In this document: positions 48,290 through 58,854 of the stretch, piece after piece
Position numbering within the stretch: position 1 is the first letter of the stretch
Layout of the letters: each line of letters opens with the position of its first letter
NCBI RefSeq assembly: GCF_036588685.1
Contig: NC_086386.1
Location: 76,940,682 to 77,004,681 of the forward strand
Source of the DNA: Mytilus trossulus
Lineage: Eukaryota > Mollusca > Bivalvia > Mytilida > Mytilidae
Reading direction: 5' to 3'
Length of the DNA stretch: 64,000 bases
The notes under the pieces: generated by a model
Told to the model about the DNA's origin: nothing
The model's input: only the letters and a program-made list of their open reading frames with translations
Databases searched by the model: none
Program-made: the position numbers and the translations under genes

Positions 48290-48680
48290 TAAAGCAATAT
48301 AAATAAACTCATCATAGAAACCGGGACTAAATTTAGTATATACGCCAGACGCGCGTTTCGTCTAAAAAAGACTCATCAGTTACGCTCGAATCCAAAAAGT
48401 TAAAAATGCTTAATAAAGTACGAAGTGGAAGAGCATTGAGGACCAAAATTCATAAAAGTTTTGCCAAATACAGCTAAGGTAATTTATGCCTGAGGTAGAA
48501 ACGCCTTAGTATTTAAATAATTCAAAATTTTGTTAACATATAACCATATCAATGATAATTGGGCTTGTGATACCCTCGGGGAAATAAATCTCAACCAGCA
48601 GTGGCATCGACCCAGAGTAGTAAATAAACTCATCATAGATACCAGGACTAAATTTAGTATATACGCCAGATATATGTTTC
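48290..48680 (-). repeat. hammerhead repeat, monomer plus start of a second (321-bp period)
   Basis: AAATAAACTCATCATAGA precedes the hammerhead at 48342. Then AAGTTAAAAATGCTTAATAA, TTGCCAAATACAGCTAAGGT, CAATGATAATTGGGC, ATACCCTCGGGGAAATAAAT, CATCGACCCAGAGTAGTAAA, and again AAACTCATCATAGATACCAG with ACGCCA at 48663. Equivalent cleavage points are 321 bp apart. The second ribozyme is lost after its first few bases. Confidence 0.75.
48342..48385 (-). ncRNA. hammerhead ribozyme, type I, core intact
   Basis: The minus strand reads GCGTAA, CTGATGA, GTCT-TTTTT-AGAC, GAAACGCGCGTC, TGGCGT. Core and stem II are perfect. Stem I has one A-G mismatch at its second pair. Cleavage falls between plus-strand bases 48347 and 48348. 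Confidence 0.8.
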
Positions 48681-49369
48681 TTTAATTAAAGAATATGAAA
48701 TTATAACAGATACATAAATGCACAAATGTATTTTATATTACGCTTATGATTTTAAAGACCAGCTTTCCTTGTGGGTTATTCCTAAAATGAGAGTAATGTA
48801 AAAAAAAACATTCACATCAGATACGTTGTTTTTGTAGAGAAACGACAGTGGATGGACCATGATGTCCTGTTGTTCTACATATATCATGTACGAATTAAAT
48901 ACTTGTTTTGGATTTTGCGATTTGATTTTTCAATTTCCCTGCCTTTTTTTGTTTGTTTATAGCTAAATGGCATCACTATCATGAATTGTCCAAGAAGTTT
49001 GTCGACAACCAGTAAAATATTTCATTGCATAGTTGGTATCAACAGTGGGTTTCAACTGGTGTGTATGAACATTTAAATTGTAAAGTCATTACCAATCAAT
49101 TATTGTTTTCTTCTTCTAAAACCAGCTGTAGACTTTACTTTGTTTTTGCGTACAAATTAAAATTAAAATATATGTTATTGCTAATCAAAGCGCCCAAAAG
49201 GAGCAGAACAATCAACATTAATTACATACAAATGATTCAATATATTTAAGACACAATGTTACAAAAAAAAATATATATATTAATTAAGACAGAAGAATGC
49301 AACAAACAAGGTGTTTAACAATATAACTAGGTTAAGGAAAGGGGGCTCACTGGGCACTACTACATCTAT

Positions 49370-49910
49370 ATATCATTTCAGGACACTTTCCCATATGAGG
49401 ATAAATTTTCCATTCGTTCTCCGAGTTTCTGGATTATAAAAATATCTTTAGAAGACATAAGCTAAATAAATTGTGATTTAATATCTAAACCACTAAAATT
49501 GGTAAACCGTTGTTTTATTTCATTTAAAAAGTAAAGACGAATATTTGAAAATTTGTGGCACTGAAGAAGAAAATGAATTCCATCTTCAACATTAGTACCA
49601 CATAATTTACAGATACGTTCTGACACTGTCTGATTTTTGTACCTTCCCCTCTCAATCTCCAAATTGTGAGCACTGATACGGAATTTTGTTAAGTAATTTC
49701 TATATTTAAAATTTTCCTGCAAAAGGTAATTTAAGATCTGCTTTTAAAAAGTCTATAAGTTCTATGCTTGTTCCCATATAGTTTATTGCCTCTGAAATCA
49801 TTATTAAGCTCAGTTTGCCATATTTAATCATATTTTGATTGCATCGTTTTGTAAAAATAGTTTTCTAACTTTGTCTTAAAATTAAGTGCACAATTTTCAT
49901 TGATGCTTAA
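49370..49910 (-). pseudogene. LINE 3' end fragment
   Basis: Minus strand: LNFKTKLENYFYKTMQSKYD, then RNYLTKFRISAHNLEIERGR, then SERICKLCGTNVEDGIHFLL and QCHKFSNIR. The C-x2-C...H...C module is of the same kind as at 15900 but clearly a different LINE lineage. One frameshift near 49720. Only the C-terminal part remains, the usual 5' truncation. Confidence 0.75.
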
Positions 49911-50499
49911 GGGTGACCATCAACAAGGCAATATAGAGATATAAAATATATGAAATATAAAAGACTGAGCACCTTGACCGTACATTCCCTTAAACGCTTT
50001 AGTGCATATCATGATTCAAATTGTTTGTTGGAGGCAAACACTTGACATAACTTTTGTGTATAAATGCGCATGAATCTTTATTTTGCTCAGATTGTATATA
50101 AAACCTGATTTCCAGAGATGTTCGTTCCATTGGGTAACGTATTATGAAAAGAAAGAATCCAAATAGTTGAACATATATGCAAGTAAGGCACTGTGCATTG
50201 TCATATTAATGACTTGTCTTAATTTAGTAAAATTGATTAGAATGCACATGAGATGTTAAAATCAATTAAGAAGTATACTTTATGATTGAAATAAAAAAGA
50301 AATGAAGGCATTTATGGTTTATAAATCTAATAGTCATTATACTAACATTTCAATTCATTACCGTGTGTGTACAATGCGATTTTTAATTTATCTACTTTTA
50401 AAAGCGTTGTTTGTCTTTAAAATAATGTGGACGGTGATTATCCATCTAAATATGTGTCTTAAATGTGTCATTTTAGATTTCTTTCTTTATATAGATCTA

Positions 50500-50660
50500 T
50501 TTCCCGTTTTGTTAAGTCACTGACAAGTCTTATGATGACGAAACGCGCGTCTGGCGTACTCACATATAATCCTGATTCTTTTGATAACTATTTACATCAC
50601 TGGGTCGATGCCACTACTGATGGACGTTCGTCCTTGAGGGTATCACCAGCTAGATAGTCA
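50500..50660 (+). repeat. hammerhead repeat fragment
   Basis: The hammerhead at 50514-50557 is followed by TTGATAACTATTTACATCAC, GGGTCGATGCCACTACTGAT and GAGGGTATCACCAGC. The BEL/Pao LTR begins directly after it. Confidence 0.7.
50514..50557 (+). ncRNA. hammerhead motif, core mutated
   Basis: AAGTCA, CTGACAA (for CTGATGA), GTCTTATGATGAC, GAAACGCGCGTC, TGGCGT. The G8 change should prevent cleavage. The 3' half is perfect. Confidence 0.65.
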
Positions 50661-50852
50661 ATATCGTGTATCTTGTATCTTGTGGTTAGTACTTCGCTTT
50701 GAATAATGAAAGGCGTGTTTTCATGCAATTTGTATTAAAGATATGAGACGTTGCGCACAAGGCAACGTTACATATACAATATGCACCGTAAACAATATGT
50801 AACGTGAGTGACGTTAGTTACTTAGTGAATGAACAGCGGTAAATACTTAACA
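50661..50852 (-). repeat. BEL/Pao 3' LTR
   Basis: Minus strand starts TGTTAAGTATTTACCGC and ends near ACACGATAT. Shares CAACGTCTCATATCTTTAAT-type blocks with the upstream LTR. Confidence 0.65.
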
Positions 50853-51714
50853 CTGGGGGAGCCGAAAAGTAAAAAATAATCTAAAATTATGAAAACCAAT
50901 AAGCATACAAAATGTGAAATGATAATTGGGTCAATATCCGCAATTGTTTCTCCATAGGTGGTAATGTTAACGTTTTCTGCTGTAGCTTAGTCCATATAGT
51001 AAACTTGGATATGTATGATGGCTCGTTTCGAAGCTGAGAAATTTTCGCATATGTGGTACGAAGTGTGATTCATTTTTCCGTAAACAAACATATCCAAAAA
51101 ATCCTTTCGTGATGCGGCTCTTCGTGGTAAAGTCCCTTTTTCACACAATAATTTCTTTGAAAATTTAATACTTTGAATACATATTATAACTACATAGTTT
51201 TTCCACATTTATTCAATGGTCCTATATTTTTTACAAATCAACACAATTGGTTTAGCTCAGTCATTTGTTAAAAATTAAAACATGTTCAATATCACTACAC
51301 AGGGATTTTTTGTTTACACACAACTTTTGTGCTCCTCAATTGGAGGTGCATTATGAATAGTGTCCAAATTCTCCATCTAAAGTCCATGTTATAGAATAGA
51401 AATACTGTACTGTCTATTCACTATGATTTGTCAAAATTATGTTGTCCATGACTGTTTGAATCTTTAGATTGGTGTCATTTTTACTCGGCGCTCTGTCTCT
51501 GTGAATTTTGAATCCTGGTTCCCAGCTCAATGTGTGCATCGTATCATTGTTCTTCATTATGTTGTTGTTTATCAAATACGTCTCATAAAGGTCTTTGTTA
51601 AATTAAATTGAAATATCAGAAACTTTTTTGATTGATTTGATTTTCCCAAATCGTTTTAAATCGACTTCTTCTGTGTCTTGTGTTGAAACATTTAAGATTA
51701 GGATGTGGGTCCAG

Positions 51715-52210
51715 CTGTGGCTTTCATTGGTCCAGAAAGTAGGTATCCGAATTTTGATTCTACTGCGGTCGGGCCTGGTCCACGGATGACTGTGTCTTAT
51801 ACGATATCTCAGTAGTAATTAGAACCTATTCAAAATAATATCCTGAATGTATCCTTGTCGCTTACAGGGTGTGCTAATCTAAGACGACTTAGATTTGGCA
51901 GTTTATCAGTATTGAATGTGTGATTGTGTAACGGTGCTGCGATAGTATGGACAATCATTACTTCCATCGGTATTTTCTTCCCATTCTGAGTTTGTAAATC
52001 TATTTGGGCAATGTCCAAATTGCGTATATTTATCTCCAAATACTGCTAGGTTAACTAACGTGGTTCCAGTCGGTTGTAATTGCAATTCAGCGGCTTATGC
52101 CTAACAAATAAAAGAATACTGAGATCCTTCATCTAAAAAGAATATAAGCAATAGCTGACCTGTCATCTACCCAAACTGGTGGGATGGCTGTTTTTAGCAA
52201 TACGTCTGTA
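51715..52210 (-). pseudogene. BEL/Pao aspartic protease region
   Basis: Minus strand: VLLKTAIPPVWVDDRSAIAY, then NLDIAQIDLQTQNGKKIPME, RLAHPVSDKDTFRILF, and GPGPTAVESKFGYLLSGPM. This matches the retropepsin-like (peptidase A17) region that follows gag in BEL/Pao polyproteins. Stops separate the pieces. The sequence after it no longer matches, so the deletion begins soon after 51715. Confidence 0.75.
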
Positions 52211-52763
52211 TTTGTGTTAACGCTCGACGTTAGAATGTTACTGTATCATGGTTGTATTTACAATTGCATATTGTGGTAAGGGTTTCATTGTACTAAAAAG
52301 AAAAAAATATTCTCATTTCGGCACAAACGCTAGTGTAATGTTTTTTTATTACAATTCCTACATCTAAATCGTGAGCGGCATTCCTAAACTTTGTGATTAC
52401 CAAAGCAATTGTAACATGATAGTACCGTATTCTGTTTTATAAAAGCTAAGCGGCTCTCTCTGACTACAACATTGGAAAATCCTAGGGACGAATGCGAATG
52501 TTTGCAATACATGCATTTGGGTTTGAACTGATTTATTACAGATTAAGGTCTTGCAGTTATTTTGGGTTTAACTGCTGTGTGAAATGAAACTGTGGGAGTG
52601 AAACTGTCTAATTTTTCAGAATAACCAGATTCCTGTTCGTACATCTCTTTGCCGATTGCTCTCTAAGGGACCTTATATCCCAAATCCGTATTCCGTGTTC
52701 TCTGGTCATCAGTTTTTTTTTCATTTCGTCCGGAAATTTTCCAAATATGATTGGTACTAAAAG

Positions 52764-53211
52764 TTATCCAAATGTGTCTTGCGATTGTCCGAGCGACTCT
52801 AATTCCTTTATGCACGACTCCATTTTATTGTAAAATGCTCGTATGCTGTGCGGTATAAGTGACGGATGCGTACGTTCTAGTAGATTATGCGTGTACGCGT
52901 TTATACTTGTTTGTGTCTGTCCATACCTCTCTTTTAGCAATATAATTGCGTGTGCATAGTTGGCGTTTGATAGAGATAAACCGGATATGCATTGTGCGGC
53001 TTCGTTGTGTATCTGAGATTTGAAATAACTGCAGTTTTGTATATTTGTTAAATAGGGATTGTGATGAATGGTTGTCTCCCGTAAAGTTCGGTTGATCAAG
53101 TTTAGGTAGTTTGAAATAGAATTTTGTTGTTGTTGTTGGGTTCTCGTTCGGATAAACGAAGTTATAATCCACGGAAAATTCATTTTCTGAATGGTTTGAG
53201 TTGTGATTCAC
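52764..53211 (-). pseudogene. BEL/Pao gag-like domain
   Basis: Minus strand: FYFKLPKLDQPNFTGDN, then (after a frameshift) NIQNCSYFKSQIHNEAAQCI, SGLSLSNANYAHAIILLKER, YGQTQTSINAY, IRAFYNKMESCIKELESLGQ and SQDTFG. This is the gag segment of BEL/Pao elements (the DUF1759 type). The two parts lie in different frames, so the gene is broken. Confidence 0.8.
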
Positions 53212-53551
53212 AAGTGTGTTTGCAATTGGAACATAATTGATTCACTCACCGTTTGCTGAAATGGGGTTGTTTTGTTTCCAGAAACTATGTCCTTGAATCG
53301 GCGTTTGGCGACTTTCATATTCATTGTATGATATATATATATGAATAGTCCGCGTCAAGAATTTCTTGTTCCATGTCGTCTAGCTTGGTTCCATATATAT
53401 ATATGAGTCTGAAGATTCAAACAGGTTCCTGTGCTTTGTAAGGGTATCTACGGCAGCCGATTATTTTCTGCAATTTTCTCTTTGGTCTTAATAATAAGTC
53501 TTGTGATGGCGCGTCTGTGTCCAACACGAATTGCTCTGAGTTTCTCCATAA

Positions 53552-53563
53552 GTCACGGCACCA
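53552..53563 (-). promoter_or_regulatory. primer-binding site
   Basis: TGGTGCCGTGAC on the minus strand directly follows the upstream LTR, the position and sequence type expected for tRNA priming in BEL/Pao elements. Confidence 0.55.
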
Positions 53564-53704
53564 ATATCGTGTATCGTGTTTCTTGTGGTTAGTACTTAGT
53601 TTTGAACGGTGAAAGGCGTGTGTTCATACAAATTGTATTTAAGATATGAGACGTTGCCTACGTATTCAATAGGCAACGTAAACAACAGGTAACGTTAGTG
53701 AACA
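53564..53704 (-). repeat. BEL/Pao 5' LTR, shortened
   Basis: About 141 bp aligning with the 3' LTR but lacking its first 30-50 bp. Contains AGGCAACGTCTCATATCTTA and GTACTAACCACAAGAAACAC on the minus strand. Confidence 0.65.
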
Positions 53705-53838
53705 AGATTAGGGATATTTACCACCAATGTCAAATCAATACTATAATACGGATCAGAAACCTGGAGAGAAACAGCTGCATCTATCAAATATATCCAAACT
53801 TTTGCCAATAAATATTTTAGAAATATCCTCAACATCAG
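53705..53838 (+). pseudogene. LINE fragment, part before the Harbinger insertion
   Basis: In frame: TTNVKSIL, a stop, YGSETWRETAASIKYIQTFA and NKYFRNILNI. This is the region after the RT core of many LINEs (V-K-S-x-L-x-Y-G-x-E-T-W). It continues at 61432 across the transposon. The upstream side is cut by the BEL/Pao LTR. Confidence 0.82.
53836..53838. other. target-site duplication CAG, left
   Basis: CAG before the element is repeated at 61432-61434. Three-base duplications of CWG or TWA type are the rule for PIF/Harbinger. Confidence 0.85.
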
Positions 53839-53864
53839 GGGCCGGTTGTTCAACTTATCGTTAA
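53839..53864 (+). repeat. Harbinger left terminal inverted repeat
   Basis: About 26 bp matching the right end with three differences. Inside it, to 54030, the CGTTAA/TTAACG hexamer occurs at least eight times, in both directions. Confidence 0.85.
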
Positions 53865-54040
53865 GTCTAACGCTGTCGTTAAAATATGCCAACGCTTCGT
53901 TAAAATTTAACGCATGGTTAATCCTGTTATTCATCTCTACATTAGATTTAACGCAACGTTAAACTGTCGATAACTTCTATAAAATCTAACGCTGCTATCG
54001 AACATCGTTAAATACTTAACGAAGTGTTTTAATTGATAAA

Positions 54041-56577
54041 ATGGCTGCTCTGTTAATGGTACCTAGGCAAAGAAAAGAGAGATGATCTTCAGAGGAATGG
54101 TTTCACATCTAAACAATTTGACTGACAATGAAATGAGGATAATATATAGGTTTGGAAGAGACTCTATAGCCTACATATGCAATATTGTGGATGATAAATT
54201 GAGAAGATCTACAGCAAAGAAAACTGCTCTAACAGTGGAGCAACAAGTATGCATAGCCTTGAGGTTTTATGCCTCTGGGTCATTTTTACAAGTAATTGGA
54301 GATACAATGGGCTACGACAAAGCAACAGTATCTAGAGCAGTGAATGATGTTACCAATGCTTTACTTGATGTGAAAGACAACTTCATCCAGTGGCCAAAAG
54401 ACATCAATTCTAAAAACAGGATGAAGTGTGGTTTCCACAGACAAATGAACTTCCCAAATGTTTTGGGGGTGCATTGATTGCACACACATCAAGATGCAAG
54501 GGCCATCAGAGGACGAGGCAGCTTTTGTCAACAGAAAGGGGTTCAATAGTGTGAACGGGCTGTGTGTGATTACGAAGGTACTTATTTAATTTGTTAATAT
54601 CCTCTTCGTCTGTTTATTTGTTTACCTTTGTTATTATCTCCCTTAAACTTTCTCGTCAGTAAGTCAACAATTCGGTCCTCGATCTTATACGACCCAAATA
54701 TTACAAGTGATCAATCGACGATCGGGTCATTGTGTGCTATCTTTTCCAATAAGAACGCGCACATGTGACTCCAAACAGTGTGGTCATACGTGCCACTTAT
54801 TTATATGTGCTATTTTTAATCTTTACAATGTTGGTTAAGGAAAGCATAATATTACTGTTGTATTTTTTCTGTACTGGATCGGATGTTATATTAAGCTCGA
54901 GTTTTCAGGAATGACACCCTTTCGGGATTTCGGGAATGACCCTTTCGGGACCCGGGAATTCTTTTTTTGAATTTCTGGTTCTCGGGATTTTGTGTTTTTA
55001 AACCTTTAAACCCAGGATTTCTGGATCCAGTCCGCATACCCCCCCCCCCCCCCCTACTGAAGGAAACATGATATTTTTCACTGAAAACGATTTTGAACAT
55101 TATTCAAAATTATTGAATATACTAATAGTTTAAATCACCTGTATGCATTTTTTTAGGGCCTCAATGAAAATTAGACTAGTTCTAATTGAGTAACACTTTT
55201 TAATTGAAAAAAAATTATTATTAACTGGAGTCCCGATAAAGTTCATATACCCCCTCTTATTAGTGACAATTAGTCACAAGTAGCAATAGACTGAGTGACC
55301 TTTACTCAAGCTGCAGTTAACTGTAACATTAATTAGTACTCTGCATAGAATTACATATATATTTTTTCAGGGAAATTTACCAATATTTCTGCTAACTGGC
55401 CAGGGTCAACCCATGATTCCCACATCTTCAACACATCAAACCTATGTCACTACCTGGAGACAAACAACAGAGGACTTGCAGACGGTTTGATACTAGGAGA
55501 CAGCGGGTATGCATGTCGCCCTTTTCTCATGACACCATATCTAAATCCCAGAGAAAGACACCAGCAAAGATTAAATAGAGCACACTCCAGTACAAGATCT
55601 ATTACTGAAAGGGCTTTTGGAATCTTAAAGCGAAGATTTCATGTTTTACACTCTGAGGTAAAAATAATTATAGAATACTTTGAAATATGATAACTAAAAA
55701 ATGGTTTGATTGTCAAAGACCAGAGACCGACTGATTACTTGGAAGTTAACATCGATAGGTAACTTTACAGCCTTCAACAATAATCCTATATAGTGATGCA
55801 TAGCTAAAATGGTTAATTAACCTCAGCAGTTTCAAACAAAAAATGCCAAAAAAACTTCAGCCATGAAGAAAGAAATATATTGAGTAAAAAGGGACACAAA
55901 AAAGAAACTAATTATAAAAAGGATATTAATTAGGGAGCTATCATTTCTTGTTTGAAAGGGATGGCTAGTATGAAAAATGCCTCTTTATTTTCACACTTTC
56001 ATACATAAATTGTCATCCTGCCTCTTTTTTTACTCGAAACTCTTGTCCTGACTTTTTTTAATTTCATACAAGCGACACTATCCCCATAAAAATTACATGG
56101 TAGCTCTGTAAAACTAGTAGAGACAATTGTTACAGAAAAAGCCGCAGTAAATAGGGATTATGTTGAACCTGTTATTTAAGTAACTAACGGTATTGGTTTT
56201 GTTTTAAAATGCAGTGCAAATAATCATTAACATGGTATATTTTGTTAAAGTGGATATCTGCATGGGTAATTTTCCAGAAGACAATATTGTAGATGGGAAG
56301 ACACTTCTGAAACAGTTTTTTTTTAAATTGAAAGATATCTTCCTGCCAATAATTATGAAATTATAAATTTCAGGTCAGAATGAAACCAGAAAAAGTCTGT
56401 CGAGTGTTTGGTGCTTGTGCTGTTCTTCACACCATAGCTTTAACAAGGAATGAACCTTTGGAAGATGTTTGTGGTGTAAATGTTCAGCAAGACCAGCCAG
56501 TGCAAGTTCCGAATTTTGAAGGAGAACAGGATGGTAGACACATTAGAGAGCATATCGCAAGAGTTTTCTTCAACTGA
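54041..56577 (+). pseudogene. Harbinger (HARBI1-like) transposase, three exons
   Basis: Exon 1 at 54041-54577, exon 2 at 55371-55657, exon 3 at 56374-56577, with GT/AG junctions (GAAG|GTACTT, TTTTTTCAG|GG, GAG|GTAAAA, ATTTCAG|GTC). It starts MAALLMVPRQRKER. Then come LTDNEMRIIYRFGRDSIAYI and VIGDTMGYDKATVSRAVNDV (helix-turn-helix-like). The DDE residues lie in [24 protein letters not shown] and [13 protein letters not shown]. The end is MKPEKVCRVFGACAVLHTIA to HIREHIARVFFN. Frameshifts lie at about 54081 (after RKER), 54468 (extra G) and near 54560 (one base missing), so it cannot make an intact enzyme. All three catalytic acidic residues survive. Confidence 0.88.
55039..55054 (+). repeat. 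C homopolymer, 16 bp, in transposase intron 1
   Basis: Sixteen C in a row, rare in this AT-rich window, preceded by CGGGATT/CGGGAAT-rich sequence (54896-55030). Confidence 0.8.
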
Positions 56578-57280
56578 AATACATGTTTAATACACAAGAG
56601 TCTTCATTTTTTCATCCAATATAAAATTGTGATAAATAATACAAGTTATGTTTTCTCAAACACATGCATTCGACGTGTTGAAATGAAGGCTTAGCAAATT
56701 ATGAGTTCATAAATACACTTGCGGTAATATGAGTTATTGGCACTACGAAGTGTCGGTCATCACGCTTTTTTAAATATCATTTCATTGTTAATTGTACACT
56801 GAATGACATTTTACCCCAAGGCTTGATTAAGGTATACATTTAAGGTCATCCTTTGGAATTATTTCGCCTTGTCGCAAAGTGGGTCTTCCATAGACTGTTG
56901 GGTGTGTAAATACGCCGGTTGGAAAGGGGATGTATAATCTGATTGCGTTGTATGGATAAAGTGTAACGCCATGCATATTACAAAATCGTGTGAGGGGTCT
57001 GATTATACATATTGTAATCTTTGTTCATGTGTTCTCATCATGAACATGCATGAAATATTTGCCACTGGATGTAAAGCAAACGATAATAACGAATATAAAC
57101 ATACCAAATAAATGCATAGCCAGAATTAAAACAAGAGTACACAGGCTGAAATATATAGCCTTCTTTACTAATCATTGATATTATGTGGATAGTCCTTATT
57201 AGAATAGAATAGAATAACATATTTTTATTTCCCAAATTACAGGGCCCATAAAGGGCATAAAATCAGATACACATAATATA

Positions 57281-57429
57281 GACAATAACTGTTTAGTGTC
57301 TTTAAATATCAGCTGTATTTGTACGAGGCTAGGAAACAAGGTGTATGCGAGCTTTTAGCGAGCTATTACACCTGTTTCGAGCCGAGTAAACATACAGCTG
57401 ATATTTAAAGACACTAAACGGTTATTGTC
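57281..57429. mobile_element. foldback element, 37-bp arms
   Basis: GACAATAACTGTTTAGTGTC at 57281 continues to CAGCTGTA at 57317. Its reverse complement occupies 57393-57429 with a single difference. The 75-bp loop is itself partly self-complementary (GCGAGCTTTTAGCGAGC). Probably a small foldback/MITE inside the Harbinger copy. Confidence 0.75.
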
Positions 57430-57931
57430 TTTATCCTGCAATTAAATCTGTATATTGTTTGTGTCTTTAAAGACACAAAAACTAACATATTTGACATTTG
57501 TTTTCGATTTGTAATCCATTGAGGCCCGCGTAGTAATATCAAAATTACACATGACGCTGAAGACGGGTTCGCAAAAAAAAAAAGAATCTCGAATTGTCAA
57601 CAATAATACATCGCTCAAGGTGATAATTATCTTTTTTAACATATCAACTAATTTCAACAGTAAAAACAAATAACAAAACATTGTAAAATTTGATACAGAA
57701 GTGTACGAGCTGTCCTACGCTTCAGACTTGACATTCACTGAACATGCATGATGAAATTGACATGGTTGATTTTGTAACACAATCAAATGTATAATTTTTT
57801 GAAATACTAAGGCTTTTCTACTTCAGGCATAGATTACCTTAGCTGTATTTGGCAACACTTTTATGAATTTTGGTCCTCAAAGCTCTTCAACTTCGTACTT
57901 TATTTGGCCTTTTTAACTTTTTTGGATTCGA

Positions 57932-57975
57932 GCGTCACTGATGAGTCTTTTGTAGACAAAACGCGCGTCTGGCGT
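57932..57975 (+). ncRNA. hammerhead motif, single core change
   Basis: GCGTCA, CTGATGA, GTCT-TTTGT-AGAC, AAAACGCGCGTC, TGGCGT. Perfect stems, but G12 of GAAAC is A, a change expected to abolish cleavage. Confidence 0.75.
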
Positions 57976-58296
57976 ATATACTAAATTTAGTCCTGGTATC
58001 TATGATGAGTTTATTTACAACCACTGGGTCGATGCCACTGCTGGTGGAGATTTATTTCCCCGAGGGTATCACAAGCCTAGTAGTCAGCACTTTGTGTGCT
58101 GACATGAATTGTCATTGATATGGTTATATTTATAAATTTACTGTTAACCAAATTTATAATTTTTTGAAATACTAAGGCTTTTCTACTTCAGGCATCGATT
58201 ACCTTAGCTGTATTTGGCAAAACTTTTAGGAATTTTGTTCCTCAAAGCTCTTCAACTTCGTACTTTATTTGGCCTTTTTAACTTTTTTGGATTCGA

Positions 58297-58340
58297 GCGT
58301 CGATGATGAGTCTTTTGTAGACGAAACGCGCGTCTGGCGT
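58297..58340 (+). ncRNA. hammerhead motif, C3 changed
   Basis: GCGTCG, ATGATGA, GTCT-TTTGT-AGAC, GAAACGCGCGTC, TGGCGT. The first core base (C3) is A and the adjoining stem base is also changed. Everything 3' is intact. Confidence 0.7.
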
Positions 58341-58589
58341 ATATACTAAATTTAGTCCTGGTATCTATGATGAGTTTATTTGAAATCGACAATTGTCATT
58401 GGAATTGGAATTCAACTGGAATACACATTCTGAGGACACACAGGTTCAAACAATACTCAGTCTGGCAGTGGGCGGAGCTTTGAAGCGATATCTGCATAGT
58501 ATACAGATACAACATAGCGATATCTGTAGGGCTGTATCGGTATAGTAGCACACCCAATTGCAGGATAAAAAGCTATATTACAACTGTCA

Positions 58590-58815
58590 TATAAACTTAA
58601 CATTAACCAAGAAGACTAAACATTGACCATTGAACCATGAAAATAAGGACAAAGTCAAATAACACCTGCCAGTTGTACATGAACACCTTACAGTCCTTCC
58701 ATACACCTAATGTACTAGAACTATTGCTGATAGTTTCTGAGATATGGAATTGACCACTAAAACATTACCTTGTTCACTGTTCCATAAAATGAGGTCGAGG
58801 TCAAGTGAAAACTGT
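58590..58815. repeat. probable dispersed repeat within Harbinger
   Basis: CTGATAGTTTCTGAGATATGG and AATGAGGTCGAGGTCAAGTG-type sequence, a block I associate with bivalve interspersed repeats. It lies just 3' of the Myb-like stop codon region and may be part of the same insertion as the hammerhead dimer. Confidence 0.4.
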
Positions 58816-58854
58816 CTGGCAAAGAATTGTTAATTGATAAGAAAAATAAATATT

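Larger units (their letters stand above)
50661..53704 (-). mobile_element. BEL/Pao LTR retrotransposon, internally deleted
   Basis: Minus-strand element with related terminal repeats (50661-50852 and 53564-53704), a primer-binding site next to the upstream LTR, a gag reading and an aspartic-protease region. Reverse transcriptase, RNase H and integrase cannot be seen in the 2.7-kb interior, against the roughly 6 kb usual for the superfamily. Its flanks do not match each other: the left flank is hammerhead repeat, the right is LINE. So no target duplication is evident, and one end has probably been lost. Confidence 0.78.
57790..58382 (+). repeat. hammerhead repeat, head-to-tail dimer (365-bp period)
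   Basis: Two monomers with the same order: TTTTTTGAAATACTAAGGCT, TACCTTAGCTGTATTTGGCA, CTCTTCAACTTCGTACTTTA, CGAGCGTC, hammerhead, AAATTTAGTCCTGGTATCTA, TGATGAGTTTATTT. Between them are CACTGGGTCGATGCCACTGC and GAGGGTATCACAAGCC. Predicted cleavage sites follow bases 57969 and 58334, exactly 365 bp apart. The dimer lies in an inserted block of the Harbinger element. Confidence 0.85.
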
